Source: Mycobacterium scrofulaceum
Lineage (GTDB): Bacteria > Actinomycetota > Actinomycetes > Mycobacteriales > Mycobacteriaceae
Length of the DNA stretch: 64,000 nt
Direction of reading: 5' to 3'
Assembly: GCF_002086735.1 (NCBI RefSeq)
Contig: NZ_MVIJ01000030.1
Span: 1-64,000, forward strand
Numbering within the stretch: position 1 is the stretch's first letter; every line of letters begins with the position of its first letter. A program made the translations under genes and the position numbers. The notes under the pieces were generated by a model, which searched no databases, was not told where the DNA came from, and worked only from the letters and a program-made list of their open reading frames with translations. Positions 7,947 to 16,041 of this stretch are shown piece by piece.

Positions 7947-10316
7947 CTAGCGCCACAGCCGCGGTTGCACGCCCAGCATCCGCGCACGGATCCACCACAG
8001 GGCCTCCACGGCGCCCGCGCCCAGCACGCCGATCCCCACGGCGGTCGCCGTCACCGCGACGTCGGAGGGATCGAGCAGGAACGCCTTGCGGGCCAGCGGG
8101 ATGCTGAAGATCACGACGTAGGCCAGCCCGGAGCCGACGACCAGCGCCACCCGCCACCATTGGTAGGGCCGCGCCACGATCGCCAGCACCCACAGCGCCG
8201 TCATCAGCAGCGTGATCAGGGCCGCGGTGGACGCCTGCTCCTGTTGCTGGAACGTCGCGTGCCGGCCGTGGTAGGCCACCAGGTACGACGCGAACGTCGC
8301 CACCCCGACGATCAGCCCGGACGGCAGCGCCGAACTCAGCACCCGCCGCACGAACCCGGGATAGGCGCGTTCGTTGTTGGGCGCCAGTGACAGGATGAAC
8401 GACGGGATTCCGATCGTGAACCACGCCGCGATGGTGACGTGGATGGGCTGAAACGGGTACAGCAGGGGATCGGCCTTGAGCGGTCTGGCGAACAGGCATT
8501 CGATGCCGACCAGCAACGCGAGCAGCACCGAGTAGACCGTCTTGGTCAAAAACAGGTTGGCGACCCGCTCGATGTTTCCGATTACCCGCCGACCCTCGCC
8601 CACCACATACGGCAGGGTGGCAAACCGGTTGTCCAGCAACACGATCTGCGCCACCGCGCGCGACGCCGGGCTGCCGGCACCCATCGCGACGCCGATGTCG
8701 GCATCCTTGAGGGCCAGCACGTCGTTGACGCCGTCGCCGGTCATCGCGACGGTGTGCCCGTGCGATTGCAGGGCGTGCACGATCGCCCGCTTCTGATCGG
8801 GCCGCACCCGGCCGAACGTGGTGTAGGCATCCAGCGCGTCGGCCAATTCCGCGGGGTCCGACGGCAGCCGGCGCGCGTCCATCGTCTCGCCCCGCAACCC
8901 GAGCTTGTCTGCGACGGCGCCGACCGACACCGCGTTGTCGCCGGAGATCACCTTGACCGAAACGCCTTGCTCGGCAAAATAATCCAACGTTTCGGCGGCG
9001 TCCGGACGCACCCTCTGTTCGAGGACCACCAGCGCCACGGGGGTGACGCGGCCCGGTGCGTCCGGTTGGTCGACGGCCACGTCACCGGTGCCGACGAGCA
9101 GCACCCGCAACCCCTGCGCGCCGATGCGCTCGGCGTCTTCGGCCGCCGCCGAGGCGGGATCGAGCAGCACATCCGGCGCGCCGATCACCCAGTTGCCGTG
9201 GTCGCCGAAGGACACCCCGCTCCACTTGGTCGCCGACTTGAACGGAGCGGTCGCCGTGGCGATCCAGTCCGGCGGGCGTTGATAGCTCTCGGCGATCGCC
9301 TGCATGCTGGCGTTCGGGCGCGGGTCGGCGGCCGCCAACGCCGCCAGCGCGTCGTGGACGCGGTCCTGAGATCCGCCGAACCCCTCGACCCCCGCGACGC
9401 GCATGCCGTTCTCGGTCAAAGTGCCGGTCTTGTCCGCGCACACCACGTCGACCCGCGCGAGCCCCTCGATGGCGGGCAACTCCTGCACCAGGCAGCGGCG
9501 CTGGCCCAGCCTGACCACCCCGACGGCGAACGCGACCGACGTCAGCAGCACCAGGCCCTCGGGCACCATCGGCACCAGGGCGCCGACCGCCCGCAGCACG
9601 GACTGCCGCCAGTCCGCGTGCGTGGTGAACAACTGCGTGTAGATCGTCAGCAGACCGGCGGGCACCAACAGGTAGGTGATGAACTGCAGGATGCGGTTGA
9701 TGCCGTTGCGCAGTTCGGATTTCACCAGGGTGAACTTGCTGGCCTCCTCGGCCAGCTTGGCGGCATAGGCCTCCGGGCCAACCCTGGTGGCCCGGTACGC
9801 GCCCGTTCCGGCGACGACGAAGCTGCCCGACATCACTCCGTCGCCGGCGGCCTTGGTGACCGGGTCGGCCTCCCCGGTCAGCAGCGACTCGTCGACCTCC
9901 AGGTTCGCCTCCTCGACGATCTGGCCGTCGACGACAACCTGGTCACCCGGCCCGAGTTCGATGATGTCGTCGAGCACGACCTCGGCGGGCGAGAGGGTCC
10001 GGGTACCGGATTGCCTGCGCACCAACGGTTTCGCCTGACCCACGATGGCCAGCGTGTCCAGCGTCCGCTTGGCCCGGATCTCCTGGACCATGCCGACGAC
10101 GCTGTTGGCGACGATGAGCAGGCCGAACATCCCGTTGATCAGCGAGCCCGTCGCCAGCACGATCAGCAGCAACACCCCGAGGATCGCGTTGATCCTGGTG
10201 AAGACGTTGGCCCGGACGATGTCCGGGATGCTGCGGGTGGCGCGTTCGGAGATCGCGTTGCTCTTGCCGTCGGCGACGCGCTGCGCCACCTCCGCGTCGG
10301 TCAGGCCGGCGATCAT
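7947..10316 (-). CDS. ctpE: P-type cation-transporting ATPase CtpE
   Basis: 789 residues, usual for CtpE. Transmembrane helices lie at about 43-75, 207-230 and 240-268, with more after residue 600. Features in order: actuator loop with LLTGEADP (145-152), ion-site PEGL motif (252-255), phosphorylation motif CADKTGTLTE with D295, and hinge MTGDGVNDVLALKDADIG. Mycobacterial CtpE imports calcium and influences cell-surface properties in work on M. smegmatis. The ATG at 10316 overlaps the upstream beta-lactamase-like gene (ATGA), so the two are translationally coupled. Confidence 0.95.
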   Translation of the reverse strand: MIAGLTDAEVAQRVADGKSNAISERATRSIPDIVRANVFTRINAILGVLLLIVLATGSLINGMFGLLIVANSVVGMVQEIRAKRTLDTLAIVGQAKPLVRRQSGTRTLSPAEVVLDDIIELGPGDQVVVDGQIVEEANLEVDESLLTGEADPVTKAAGDGVMSGSFVVAGTGAYRATRVGPEAYAAKLAEEASKFTLVKSELRNGINRILQFITYLLVPAGLLTIYTQLFTTHADWRQSVLRAVGALVPMVPEGLVLLTSVAFAVGVVRLGQRRCLVQELPAIEGLARVDVVCADKTGTLTENGMRVAGVEGFGGSQDRVHDALAALAAADPRPNASMQAIAESYQRPPDWIATATAPFKSATKWSGVSFGDHGNWVIGAPDVLLDPASAAAEDAERIGAQGLRVLLVGTGDVAVDQPDAPGRVTPVALVVLEQRVRPDAAETLDYFAEQGVSVKVISGDNAVSVGAVADKLGLRGETMDARRLPSDPAELADALDAYTTFGRVRPDQKRAIVHALQSHGHTVAMTGDGVNDVLALKDADIGVAMGAGSPASRAVAQIVLLDNRFATLPYVVGEGRRVIGNIERVANLFLTKTVYSVLLALLVGIECLFARPLKADPLLYPFQPIHVTIAAWFTIGIPSFILSLAPNNERAYPGFVRRVLSSALPSGLIVGVATFASYLVAYHGRHATFQQQEQASTAALITLLMTALWVLAIVARPYQWWRVALVVGSGLAYVVIFSIPLARKAFLLDPSDVAVTATAVGIGVLGAGAVEALWWIRARMLGVQPRLWR

Positions 10317-11890
10317 CGGGTGAACGTTCCCAGCTTGTCCGAGTCGTAGTACTCCAGGTTCACCGCATTGTCGGAGAACACGGCCTTGGAAATGGTTCCG
10401 GGCGGGGCGTTTTCGTCGGTCAATCCGAAGGTGAAGGTGTCGCCGTCCCAGTGCGCCAGGGTGACCGTCCGGTTCTTCGGACCCATCGCCAATTGCAGGG
10501 TGCCGTCGTGTTCGGTGACGACGGCCGGGCCCCAGTAGTCGCTGGCGTAGACGCCGGCGTAGTCGCGCAGCGGTCGGGCCGGGCCGGGGTGGGCCGGTGG
10601 CTGCTTGCCGACCAGCGAGCCCTCCGGGTTGTTCAGCCAGCCGATCGCCTTCTTGTACAGTGCGCCCCAATCCTCGCGGATCTGGCCGTACTGAACGAGA
10701 TCCATGAATTGGGCGGTCAGCGTCTCCGGGATGCCGTAGGGGGCGCCGTTGGTCAGGGCGATGATGCCCAGACCCTCCGCGGGCAGCACCACGAAGTTGG
10801 TCGCCGCCCCCAGATCGAAGGCGCCGGAATGGCTGTATTCGGTGCGCCCCGAGGAATCGACCGACGCGTTGAAGCCATACCCGTAGAACCCGGTGCGCGC
10901 CTTGGGCGTCTTCGCCGGCGACGAGACCGCCTGCGGGCTGGTGGCGGGCAGCAAGGCTTCCGGCGCGGCGATCCGCCGGCCGTCGTAAATTCCGTTGCCC
11001 AGCAGCATCATCAGCCAGCGGGCCATGTCGTTGACCGACGAGCTCACACCCCCCGCGGGGGATTGCGGATCGGGGTCACGCTGAAACCGCGCCTCCCAGG
11101 TGTCGCCGACCTTGACGTGGTTGACCGCATGGTTGGGTCGTGCGACGAAGTCCGCGAAGCGCGAACTGGTCGACGTCATCCCGAGGGGGCGGTAGAGCGC
11201 CTCGTCGGAGAGGTCCTCCCATGACTTGCCCGCCGCGGCGGCCACCGTCTCGGCGGCGGCGGTCACGCCGTAGTTGGTGTAGGCGTAGCTGGCCCGAAAC
11301 GGGGCCAGCGGGAGGTACTTCAGGCGTTCGAGGGTCTGCCGACGGCCGTAGCCCAGGTCCTCGAGTTTGTCGCCGGCGTGGTCGGGCAGCCCCGAGCGGT
11401 GCGAATACAGGTCGGCGATGGTCACGTGGCCGCTGACGTAGGGATCGCCCAGGGTGAACCACGGCAGCTTGGCCGCGACCGGCGTGTCCCAGGCGACGAC
11501 GTTGTCGCTGACTTCGTGCGCGACCACTGTGGCTCCGACCGATTTGGACACCGAGGCCAACTGGAAGACGGTGTCGGCGTCCACCTTGTTGCCCTGCCCC
11601 TGCCCCTTGCCCGCGTCCTTGATGCCGAAGCCCTTGGCGTACAGCACCTTTGCGCCGTGGACGATGGCCACGGCCATCCCCGGGACGCCCGTGCTCTTCA
11701 TCAGGTCGCCGACCAGGCCATCGACCTTCGCGACGGCGTCGTCGATGCGGCCGGCGGGGATGGCGAGACCGGACACCTCGTTGGGCGGTACGTCAGAGAG
11801 TGCGGGCGGCCTGGATACCGGTTGCGCGGGCCCACAGCCTGTCATGCCGAGCAGCACGGTGACAGCGGCCGCGGCCGCGCGTTTCGTCAT
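10313..11890 (-). CDS. Lipoprotein serine beta-lactamase / esterase family protein (Rv0907 homologue)
   Basis: 525 residues. The N-terminus carries a lipoprotein signal peptide with lipobox GMTGC, predicting lipid attachment at C19. The class C beta-lactamase/penicillin-binding fold follows: nucleophile motif S113-V-S-K116 (LASVSKSVG), then YTNYG as the YxN motif, and a HSGAFDLG segment in the place of the third motif. Such proteins are usually D,D-peptidases or esterases. A C-terminal beta-rich domain of about 100 residues follows the catalytic domain. It is the upstream partner of ctpE and downstream of the metallo-beta-lactamase-fold gene (38-base gap). Confidence 0.85.
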   Translation of the reverse strand: MTKRAAAAAVTVLLGMTGCGPAQPVSRPPALSDVPPNEVSGLAIPAGRIDDAVAKVDGLVGDLMKSTGVPGMAVAIVHGAKVLYAKGFGIKDAGKGQGQGNKVDADTVFQLASVSKSVGATVVAHEVSDNVVAWDTPVAAKLPWFTLGDPYVSGHVTIADLYSHRSGLPDHAGDKLEDLGYGRRQTLERLKYLPLAPFRASYAYTNYGVTAAAETVAAAAGKSWEDLSDEALYRPLGMTSTSSRFADFVARPNHAVNHVKVGDTWEARFQRDPDPQSPAGGVSSSVNDMARWLMMLLGNGIYDGRRIAAPEALLPATSPQAVSSPAKTPKARTGFYGYGFNASVDSSGRTEYSHSGAFDLGAATNFVVLPAEGLGIIALTNGAPYGIPETLTAQFMDLVQYGQIREDWGALYKKAIGWLNNPEGSLVGKQPPAHPGPARPLRDYAGVYASDYWGPAVVTEHDGTLQLAMGPKNRTVTLAHWDGDTFTFGLTDENAPPGTISKAVFSDNAVNLEYYDSDKLGTFTR

Positions 11891-11928
11891 GGCCGAACTC
11901 TAACGTGGGGGCGTTGCCCAACCCCGGA

Positions 11929-13041
11929 TCAGAACCGCCACCATGGGTTGGCCTTCGCCGGCGCCGCGGCGTCGACGCGTTGCCCCGGCGTGGGCACCGC
12001 GACTTTGACCTGTTCCGGTTCCGCGGCGGTCAGCAGGCGCTCAACCGGCTCAGCCCACGGGTGGGGGGCCAGCCGGAACGTTCCCCAGTGGATCGGGACG
12101 AGCAGTCCGTCGTCGGTGAGGTCGAGGTGGGCCCGGACGGCCTCCTCGGGGTTCATGTGGACGTCGGGCCACGCGGTGTTGTAGGCGCCGATCGGCAGCA
12201 GGGTCAGGTCGAACGGTCCGTGGTCGGCGCCGATCTGCGCGAAGCTCTTGGTGTAGCCGGTGTCGCCACCGAAATACGCGCGGTGGTTCGGGCCGCAGAA
12301 CGCCCACGACGCCCACAGGGTGGTGTTGCGGTCGAGGAACCGGCCCGAAAAGTGCCGCGCCGGCATGCAAGTCACGGTGAGCTCGTCCACCTGGGCGCTC
12401 TGCTGCCAGTCCAGCTCGACGATGCGGTGCTCGGGTATCCCCCACGCGCGCAGGTGGGCGCCGACACCGAGCGGCACGAAGAAGGGGGCCCGCTGCGTGC
12501 GAGCCAGCGCCGTCACCGTGTCGATGTCGAGGTGGTCGTAGTGGTCGTGGCTGATCACCACGGCGTCGACGGCGGGCAGCCCCGCTAATTGCACCGGCGG
12601 CGGATGCAACCGCTGCGGCCCGACGATGTCCGACGGGGAGCATCGGTCGCTCCACACCGGGTCGGTCAGCACCCGGTAGCCGTCGATCTCCAGCAGCGCC
12701 GTGGAGTGGCCGAACCAGCTGACCGCGAGCCGGGCCGGATCGCCGTCGAAGATCGCCGGCGCGGCCAACGGGATCGGCGCCGGCGGCCGGCTCACGCCCC
12801 GGTTACCGATCAACTCCCAGGCGACCAGCCGCATTTCCTCCCGATCCATCGTGAAAGCCGAGGCGGGGTCGAGGTTGACGAATACGCCGTCGCGGTAGTT
12901 CGGTGATCCCTGCGCCGCCGCCCTGATCGCCGCGGGATGGGCGCCGAGGGCAGCCGGTGCGCCGTGCAGCGCCCGCACCAGCCAACTGCCGGCCGCCAGC
13001 GAGGCCGTACCGGCGGCCAGTCGCAGCGCCCCCCGCACCAT
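11929..13041 (-). CDS. Metallo-beta-lactamase-fold hydrolase (Rv0906 homologue)
   Basis: 370 residues. A hydrophobic N-terminus (about 5-25) looks like a signal anchor. The metal-binding motif H165-D-H167-Y-D169-H170 is intact, followed by downstream ligands in MPARHFSGR, GGDTGYTKSF and PIHWGTF. This arrangement matches the UlaG/NAPE-phospholipase-D-like branch, which cleaves phosphodiester or lactone bonds, more than antibiotic-degrading enzymes. Product likely membrane-associated. It forms a run with Rv0907-like and ctpE-like genes, as in M. tuberculosis. It starts 5 bases before the end of echA6, same strand. Confidence 0.85.
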   Translation of the reverse strand: MVRGALRLAAGTASLAAGSWLVRALHGAPAALGAHPAAIRAAAQGSPNYRDGVFVNLDPASAFTMDREEMRLVAWELIGNRGVSRPPAPIPLAAPAIFDGDPARLAVSWFGHSTALLEIDGYRVLTDPVWSDRCSPSDIVGPQRLHPPPVQLAGLPAVDAVVISHDHYDHLDIDTVTALARTQRAPFFVPLGVGAHLRAWGIPEHRIVELDWQQSAQVDELTVTCMPARHFSGRFLDRNTTLWASWAFCGPNHRAYFGGDTGYTKSFAQIGADHGPFDLTLLPIGAYNTAWPDVHMNPEEAVRAHLDLTDDGLLVPIHWGTFRLAPHPWAEPVERLLTAAEPEQVKVAVPTPGQRVDAAAPAKANPWWRF

Positions 13042-13046
13042 GACGC

Positions 13047-13778
13047 TCAGGCCCCCTGGAACTTCGGCGGTCGCTTCTCGATGCGGGCGACCTGGGCCTC
13101 GATGACGTCCTGGCTCTTCCAGGCCTTGTCGAAGAGCTCCTTGTGCTCCGGCAATGAATCGTCCATGGAACCGTCGTCGTTGAGCACCCGCTTGGCGTGC
13201 TGGATGGCCAGCGGCGCCAGGTCGGCGATCTCGGCGGCCCAGGATTGCGCGTCGGCCAGCGTCCCGATGCGGTTGGCCATTCCGCTCTGCAGCGCCACCT
13301 CGGGCGTCAGCTTCTCCGCGGTCAGCAACATCGCGCTGGCCCGGCCGTGACCCACCAGCGAGGACAGCCGGCGGATGCTCCAGTTATCCAGGGCCAGACC
13401 GTATTTCGAGGTGGGGAACTGAAAGAACGCCTCGGGCGCGACGACCCTCAGGTCGCATCGCATGGCCAGCTGCAGGCCCGCGCCGATCGCGGGGCCGTTG
13501 ATGGCGCCGATCACCGGGATCAGCGTGGCGTCCATCAGCTTGTGCAGCTCGATGAGCCGGTCGGGGTAGTCGGCGGCGAACGCGTCGCCGCTCAGGTCCG
13601 CGCCGGCGCAGAAGGCCGTGCCCTGGCCGGTCAGCACGATGACCCGGACGGTGCCGTCGCTCGCTTTCTGGAAGGCCTCCCGCAGCTCCTCGACCAGCTC
13701 GGAATTCAGCGCGTTGCGGCGCTCGGGGCGCTGCAGCTCGAGGGTCAGCACGGCTTCGGCCCGGGTAACACCGATCAT
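13047..13778 (-). CDS. echA6: Enoyl-CoA hydratase-like fatty acyl-CoA binding protein EchA6
   Basis: 243 residues, the length of M. tuberculosis EchA6. It has the crotonase fold (LQRPERRNALNSELVEEL, oxyanion segment AFCAGADLSGD). The two glutamates that normally activate water are missing: GAGLQLAMRCDL has Gln where GGGCE is usual, and FPTSKYGLALDNW replaces the second. This matches the published view of EchA6 as a non-catalytic acyl-CoA carrier feeding FAS-II, the target of THPP inhibitors. The ATG at 13778 is 27 bases from the divergent accD3 start, so the promoters overlap. Confidence 0.9.
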   Translation of the reverse strand: MIGVTRAEAVLTLELQRPERRNALNSELVEELREAFQKASDGTVRVIVLTGQGTAFCAGADLSGDAFAADYPDRLIELHKLMDATLIPVIGAINGPAIGAGLQLAMRCDLRVVAPEAFFQFPTSKYGLALDNWSIRRLSSLVGHGRASAMLLTAEKLTPEVALQSGMANRIGTLADAQSWAAEIADLAPLAIQHAKRVLNDDGSMDDSLPEHKELFDKAWKSQDVIEAQVARIEKRPPKFQGA

Positions 13779-13793
13779 GGCAGCCACCCTATA

Positions 13794-13799
13794 TAGCCT
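13794..13799 (+). promoter_or_regulatory. Candidate -10 element for leaderless accD3
   Basis: TAGCCT fits the mycobacterial TANNNT -10 pattern. It ends 6 bases before the GTG at 13806, the spacing expected when transcription begins at the start codon. No ribosome-binding site is present in the 27-base gap, which also supports a leaderless mRNA. Confidence 0.45.
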
Positions 13800-13805
13800 C
13801 GTGTC

Positions 13806-15263
13806 GTGAGTCGTATCACGGCTGCTCAGTTGCGGGACGCGGTGCTGGACGAGGGCTCCTTCACCCGCTGGGACAGCGAGCCGCTCGCCGTGCCGGTCAG
13901 CGCGGCGTATGCACGCGAGCTGGCCGACGCGCGGGCGGCGACCGGCCTGGACGAATCGGTGCTGACCGGCGAGGGCCGCATCCTCGGGCGCCGGGTGGCC
14001 GTCGTGGTGTGCGAGTTCGGCTTCCTCGGCGGTTCGATCGGCGTGGCGGCGGCCGAACGGATCACCGCCGCGGTGCAGCGAGCGACCGCCGAGGGGCTGC
14101 CGCTGCTGGCGTCCCCGAGCTCCGGCGGCACCCGCATGCAGGAGGGCACGGTCGCCTTCCTGCAGATGGTGAAGATCGCCGCGGCGGTCCGCCTGCACAA
14201 GCAGGCCCACCTGCCCTACCTGGTCTACCTGCGCAATCCGACCACCGGCGGGGTGTTCGCGTCGTGGGGATCGCTGGGTCATGTCACGCTCGCCGAGCCC
14301 GGCGCGCTGATCGGCTTCCTCGGGCCGCGGGTGTACCAGCTGCTCTACAGCGAGCCGTTCCCCGAAGGCGTCCAGACGGCGGAGAACCTGCAGCGCCACG
14401 GCGTGATCGACGGCGTCGTCCCGGTCGCCGAGCTGCGCGGGATGCTCGACCGGGCGCTGACCGTCATCGCCGACCCGCCCGAGGCGTTACCGCCCGCGCC
14501 GCCGCCCGAGCCGACACCCGACGTGCCGGCGTGGGACTCGGTGGTCGCGTCGCGGCGCCCGGACCGGCCGGGCGTCGGGCTGCTGCTGCGCCACGGCGCC
14601 ACCGACCGGGTGCTGCTGTCGGGGAGCGCGACGACGCTGTTGGCCCTGGCGCGTCTCGCGGGTCAGCCCGCCGTGGTGCTCGGGCAGCAGCGGGTGACGG
14701 GCGGGGTGATGGGGCCGGCATCGCTGCGGGAGGCGCGCCGCGGCATGGCCCTGGCCGCCGAGCTGCGCCTGCCGCTGGTGCTCGTGATCGACACCGCCGG
14801 CCCCGCGCTGTCGGCCGAGGCCGAACAGGGCGGGCTGGCGGGTCAGATCGCCCAGTGCCTGGCGGAGCTGGTCACCCTCGACACCCCGACGGTGTCGGTG
14901 CTGCTCGGCCAGGGCAGCGGCGGGCCGGCGCTGGCGATGGTGCCCGCCGACCGCGTGCTGTGCGCCCTGCACGGCTGGCTGGCGCCGCTTCCACCGGAAG
15001 GCGCCAGCGCGATCGTCTTCCGCGATACCGCGCACGCCGCCGAACTTGCCGCAGCGCAAGGCATTCGGTCGCTCGATCTGCTCAGCTCGGGCATCGTCGA
15101 CGCCATCGTGCCGGAGCGTCCCGACGCCGCCGACGAGCCGGTGGAGTTCTGTCAGCGCCTGTCGCGCGCCATCGCCGCCGAGGTGGACGCGCTGCGCGCG
15201 TTGCCCGCCGGCGAGCGGCTGTCCGCCCGGCTGCGCCGGTACCGGCGCATCGGATTGCCCTGA
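13806..15263 (+). CDS. accD3: Acetyl/propionyl-CoA carboxylase beta subunit AccD3
   Basis: 485 residues of the carboxyltransferase family, close to the M. tuberculosis AccD3 length. Two crotonase-like halves are visible: an N-terminal acyl-CoA half (LLASPSSGGTRMQEGTVAFL, YLRNPTTGGVFASWGS) and a C-terminal carboxybiotin half (PLVLVIDTAGPALSAEAEQ, LLGQGSGGPALAM). The role is transfer of CO2 from biotin to an acyl-CoA for fatty or mycolic acid precursors. The GTG start gives VSRITAAQLRD and is probably leaderless. In M. tuberculosis accD3 lies beside prrA; here a TetR gene and a monooxygenase separate them. Confidence 0.9.
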   Translation: MSRITAAQLRDAVLDEGSFTRWDSEPLAVPVSAAYARELADARAATGLDESVLTGEGRILGRRVAVVVCEFGFLGGSIGVAAAERITAAVQRATAEGLPLLASPSSGGTRMQEGTVAFLQMVKIAAAVRLHKQAHLPYLVYLRNPTTGGVFASWGSLGHVTLAEPGALIGFLGPRVYQLLYSEPFPEGVQTAENLQRHGVIDGVVPVAELRGMLDRALTVIADPPEALPPAPPPEPTPDVPAWDSVVASRRPDRPGVGLLLRHGATDRVLLSGSATTLLALARLAGQPAVVLGQQRVTGGVMGPASLREARRGMALAAELRLPLVLVIDTAGPALSAEAEQGGLAGQIAQCLAELVTLDTPTVSVLLGQGSGGPALAMVPADRVLCALHGWLAPLPPEGASAIVFRDTAHAAELAAAQGIRSLDLLSSGIVDAIVPERPDAADEPVEFCQRLSRAIAAEVDALRALPAGERLSARLRRYRRIGLP

Positions 15264-15264
15264 G

Positions 15265-15328
15265 CCCGTCCGCTTCCACGCCGTCCGCTTCCGCGCCCGT
15301 CCGCTTCCGCGACCGTCCGCTTCCGCGA
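15265..15328. repeat. Four-copy 15-16 bp tandem repeat
   Basis: The core CCGTCCGCTTCC recurs at 15266, 15281, 15297 and 15313; most units extend to CCGTCCGCTTCCGCGA. It starts directly after the accD3 stop and lies between convergent genes. It could be a variable-number locus or a spacer that separates the two transcripts. There are no spacers of CRISPR type. Confidence 0.7.
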
Positions 15329-15329
15329 C

Positions 15330-15378
15330 ACATAAACGGCTGCGACGACACGCCGCAAAACGCCACCGTGGTTTATGT
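15330..15378. terminator. Possible bidirectional terminator (inverted repeat)
   Basis: ACATAAAC (15330-15337) and GTTTATGT (15371-15378) are perfect inverted repeats with 33 bases between them, located between the convergent accD3 and tetR stops. The arms are AT-rich against a GC-rich background. The position suits transcription termination in both directions, but the loop is long and there is no T-tract, so this is tentative. Confidence 0.3.
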
Positions 15379-15386
15379 CTGGTGAG

Positions 15387-15938
15387 TCAGCCCTCCGGCC
15401 CGCCGAGATAGCGCTGAATGGTCGGGCCGAGCCAGTCGACGATCTCGTCCCGCGTCATCTCGACGACAGGCGGCAGCCGTAATACGAAGCGGCACAACGC
15501 CATCCCCAGGATCTGAGTCGCGATCAGCCCGGCCCGCACCCCCACCTCCTCCGACGGCGCGAGTGAGGCCACCAACGGCCGGATCTGGCTGCCGAAGATC
15601 TCTTGCATCCGTTGCGCCGCTTCCTCGTTGGTGGCGCTGGACCGCAGCAGGATCACCAGGGCCTCGTCACCCTCCCAGCGTTCGAGAAAGTGCCGGACCA
15701 TCGACCGCCCGACCTGCGCCGGGTCGATGGCGGCCAGGTCGGGGAACCGCAGATCGAACTCGGCGGCCGCCGCGAACAGCTTGTCCTTGCTGCCGTAATA
15801 CCGCATGACCATCGCGGGATCGATTCCCGCGTCGGCGGCGATCGCCCGGATCGTCGCGCCCTGAAAACCCACCGCGCCGAACCGCTCGCGGGCCGCCGCC
15901 AGGATCGCCGCCTTGGTGTCGTCAGACGACCGCCTCAT
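15387..15938 (-). CDS. TetR family transcriptional regulator
   Basis: 183 residues from the ATG at 15938. An upstream frame to 15992 is open but gives a Cys/Trp-rich extension unlike TetR N-termini. The helix-turn-helix is at about 22-46 (ATIRAIAADAGIDPAMVMRYYG), followed by KDKLFAAAAEFDL and a C-terminal ligand and dimer domain. It is divergent from the FAD monooxygenase at 16042, with twin CAAC-N4-GTTG boxes between them. The simplest reading is a local repressor of the monooxygenase and itself, released by the enzyme's substrate. Confidence 0.85.
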   Translation of the reverse strand: MRRSSDDTKAAILAAARERFGAVGFQGATIRAIAADAGIDPAMVMRYYGSKDKLFAAAAEFDLRFPDLAAIDPAQVGRSMVRHFLERWEGDEALVILLRSSATNEEAAQRMQEIFGSQIRPLVASLAPSEEVGVRAGLIATQILGMALCRFVLRLPPVVEMTRDEIVDWLGPTIQRYLGGPEG

Positions 15939-15952
15939 ACCAACGATTGTAG

Positions 15953-15968
15953 GCCAACAACTGTTGAC
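15953..15968. promoter_or_regulatory. TetR operator box 1
   Basis: GCCAACAACTGTTGAC contains the inverted repeat CAAC-N4-GTTG. It matches box 2 (16000-16015) at 14 of 16 bases. It lies 15 bases upstream of the tetR start codon, where bound protein would block tetR transcription. Confidence 0.65.
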
Positions 15969-15999
15969 ATAACACGTCCGGCGCGCGAGCATGGATTAT

Positions 16000-16015
16000 G
16001 CCAACAAGCGTTGAC
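16000..16015. promoter_or_regulatory. TetR operator box 2
   Basis: GCCAACAAGCGTTGAC, again CAAC-N4-GTTG, is 47 bases from box 1 on the same face and orientation. It lies 26 bases upstream of the monooxygenase ATG. The pair suggests autoregulation together with control of the divergent gene. Confidence 0.65.
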
Positions 16016-16041
16016 TAACTCAGCCGAGAGAGGAGCCGGCC

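Noticed and set aside
8439..10349. Long open frame (636 codons) on the plus strand opposite ctpE
   Set aside because: It is antisense to a full-length P-type ATPase with all motifs, and its product is Arg/His/Gly-rich without domains. Such frames are expected in GC-rich DNA.
15265..15328. CRISPR-like array
   Set aside because: Units are 15-16 bases, directly abutting, with no unique spacers and no cas genes nearby.
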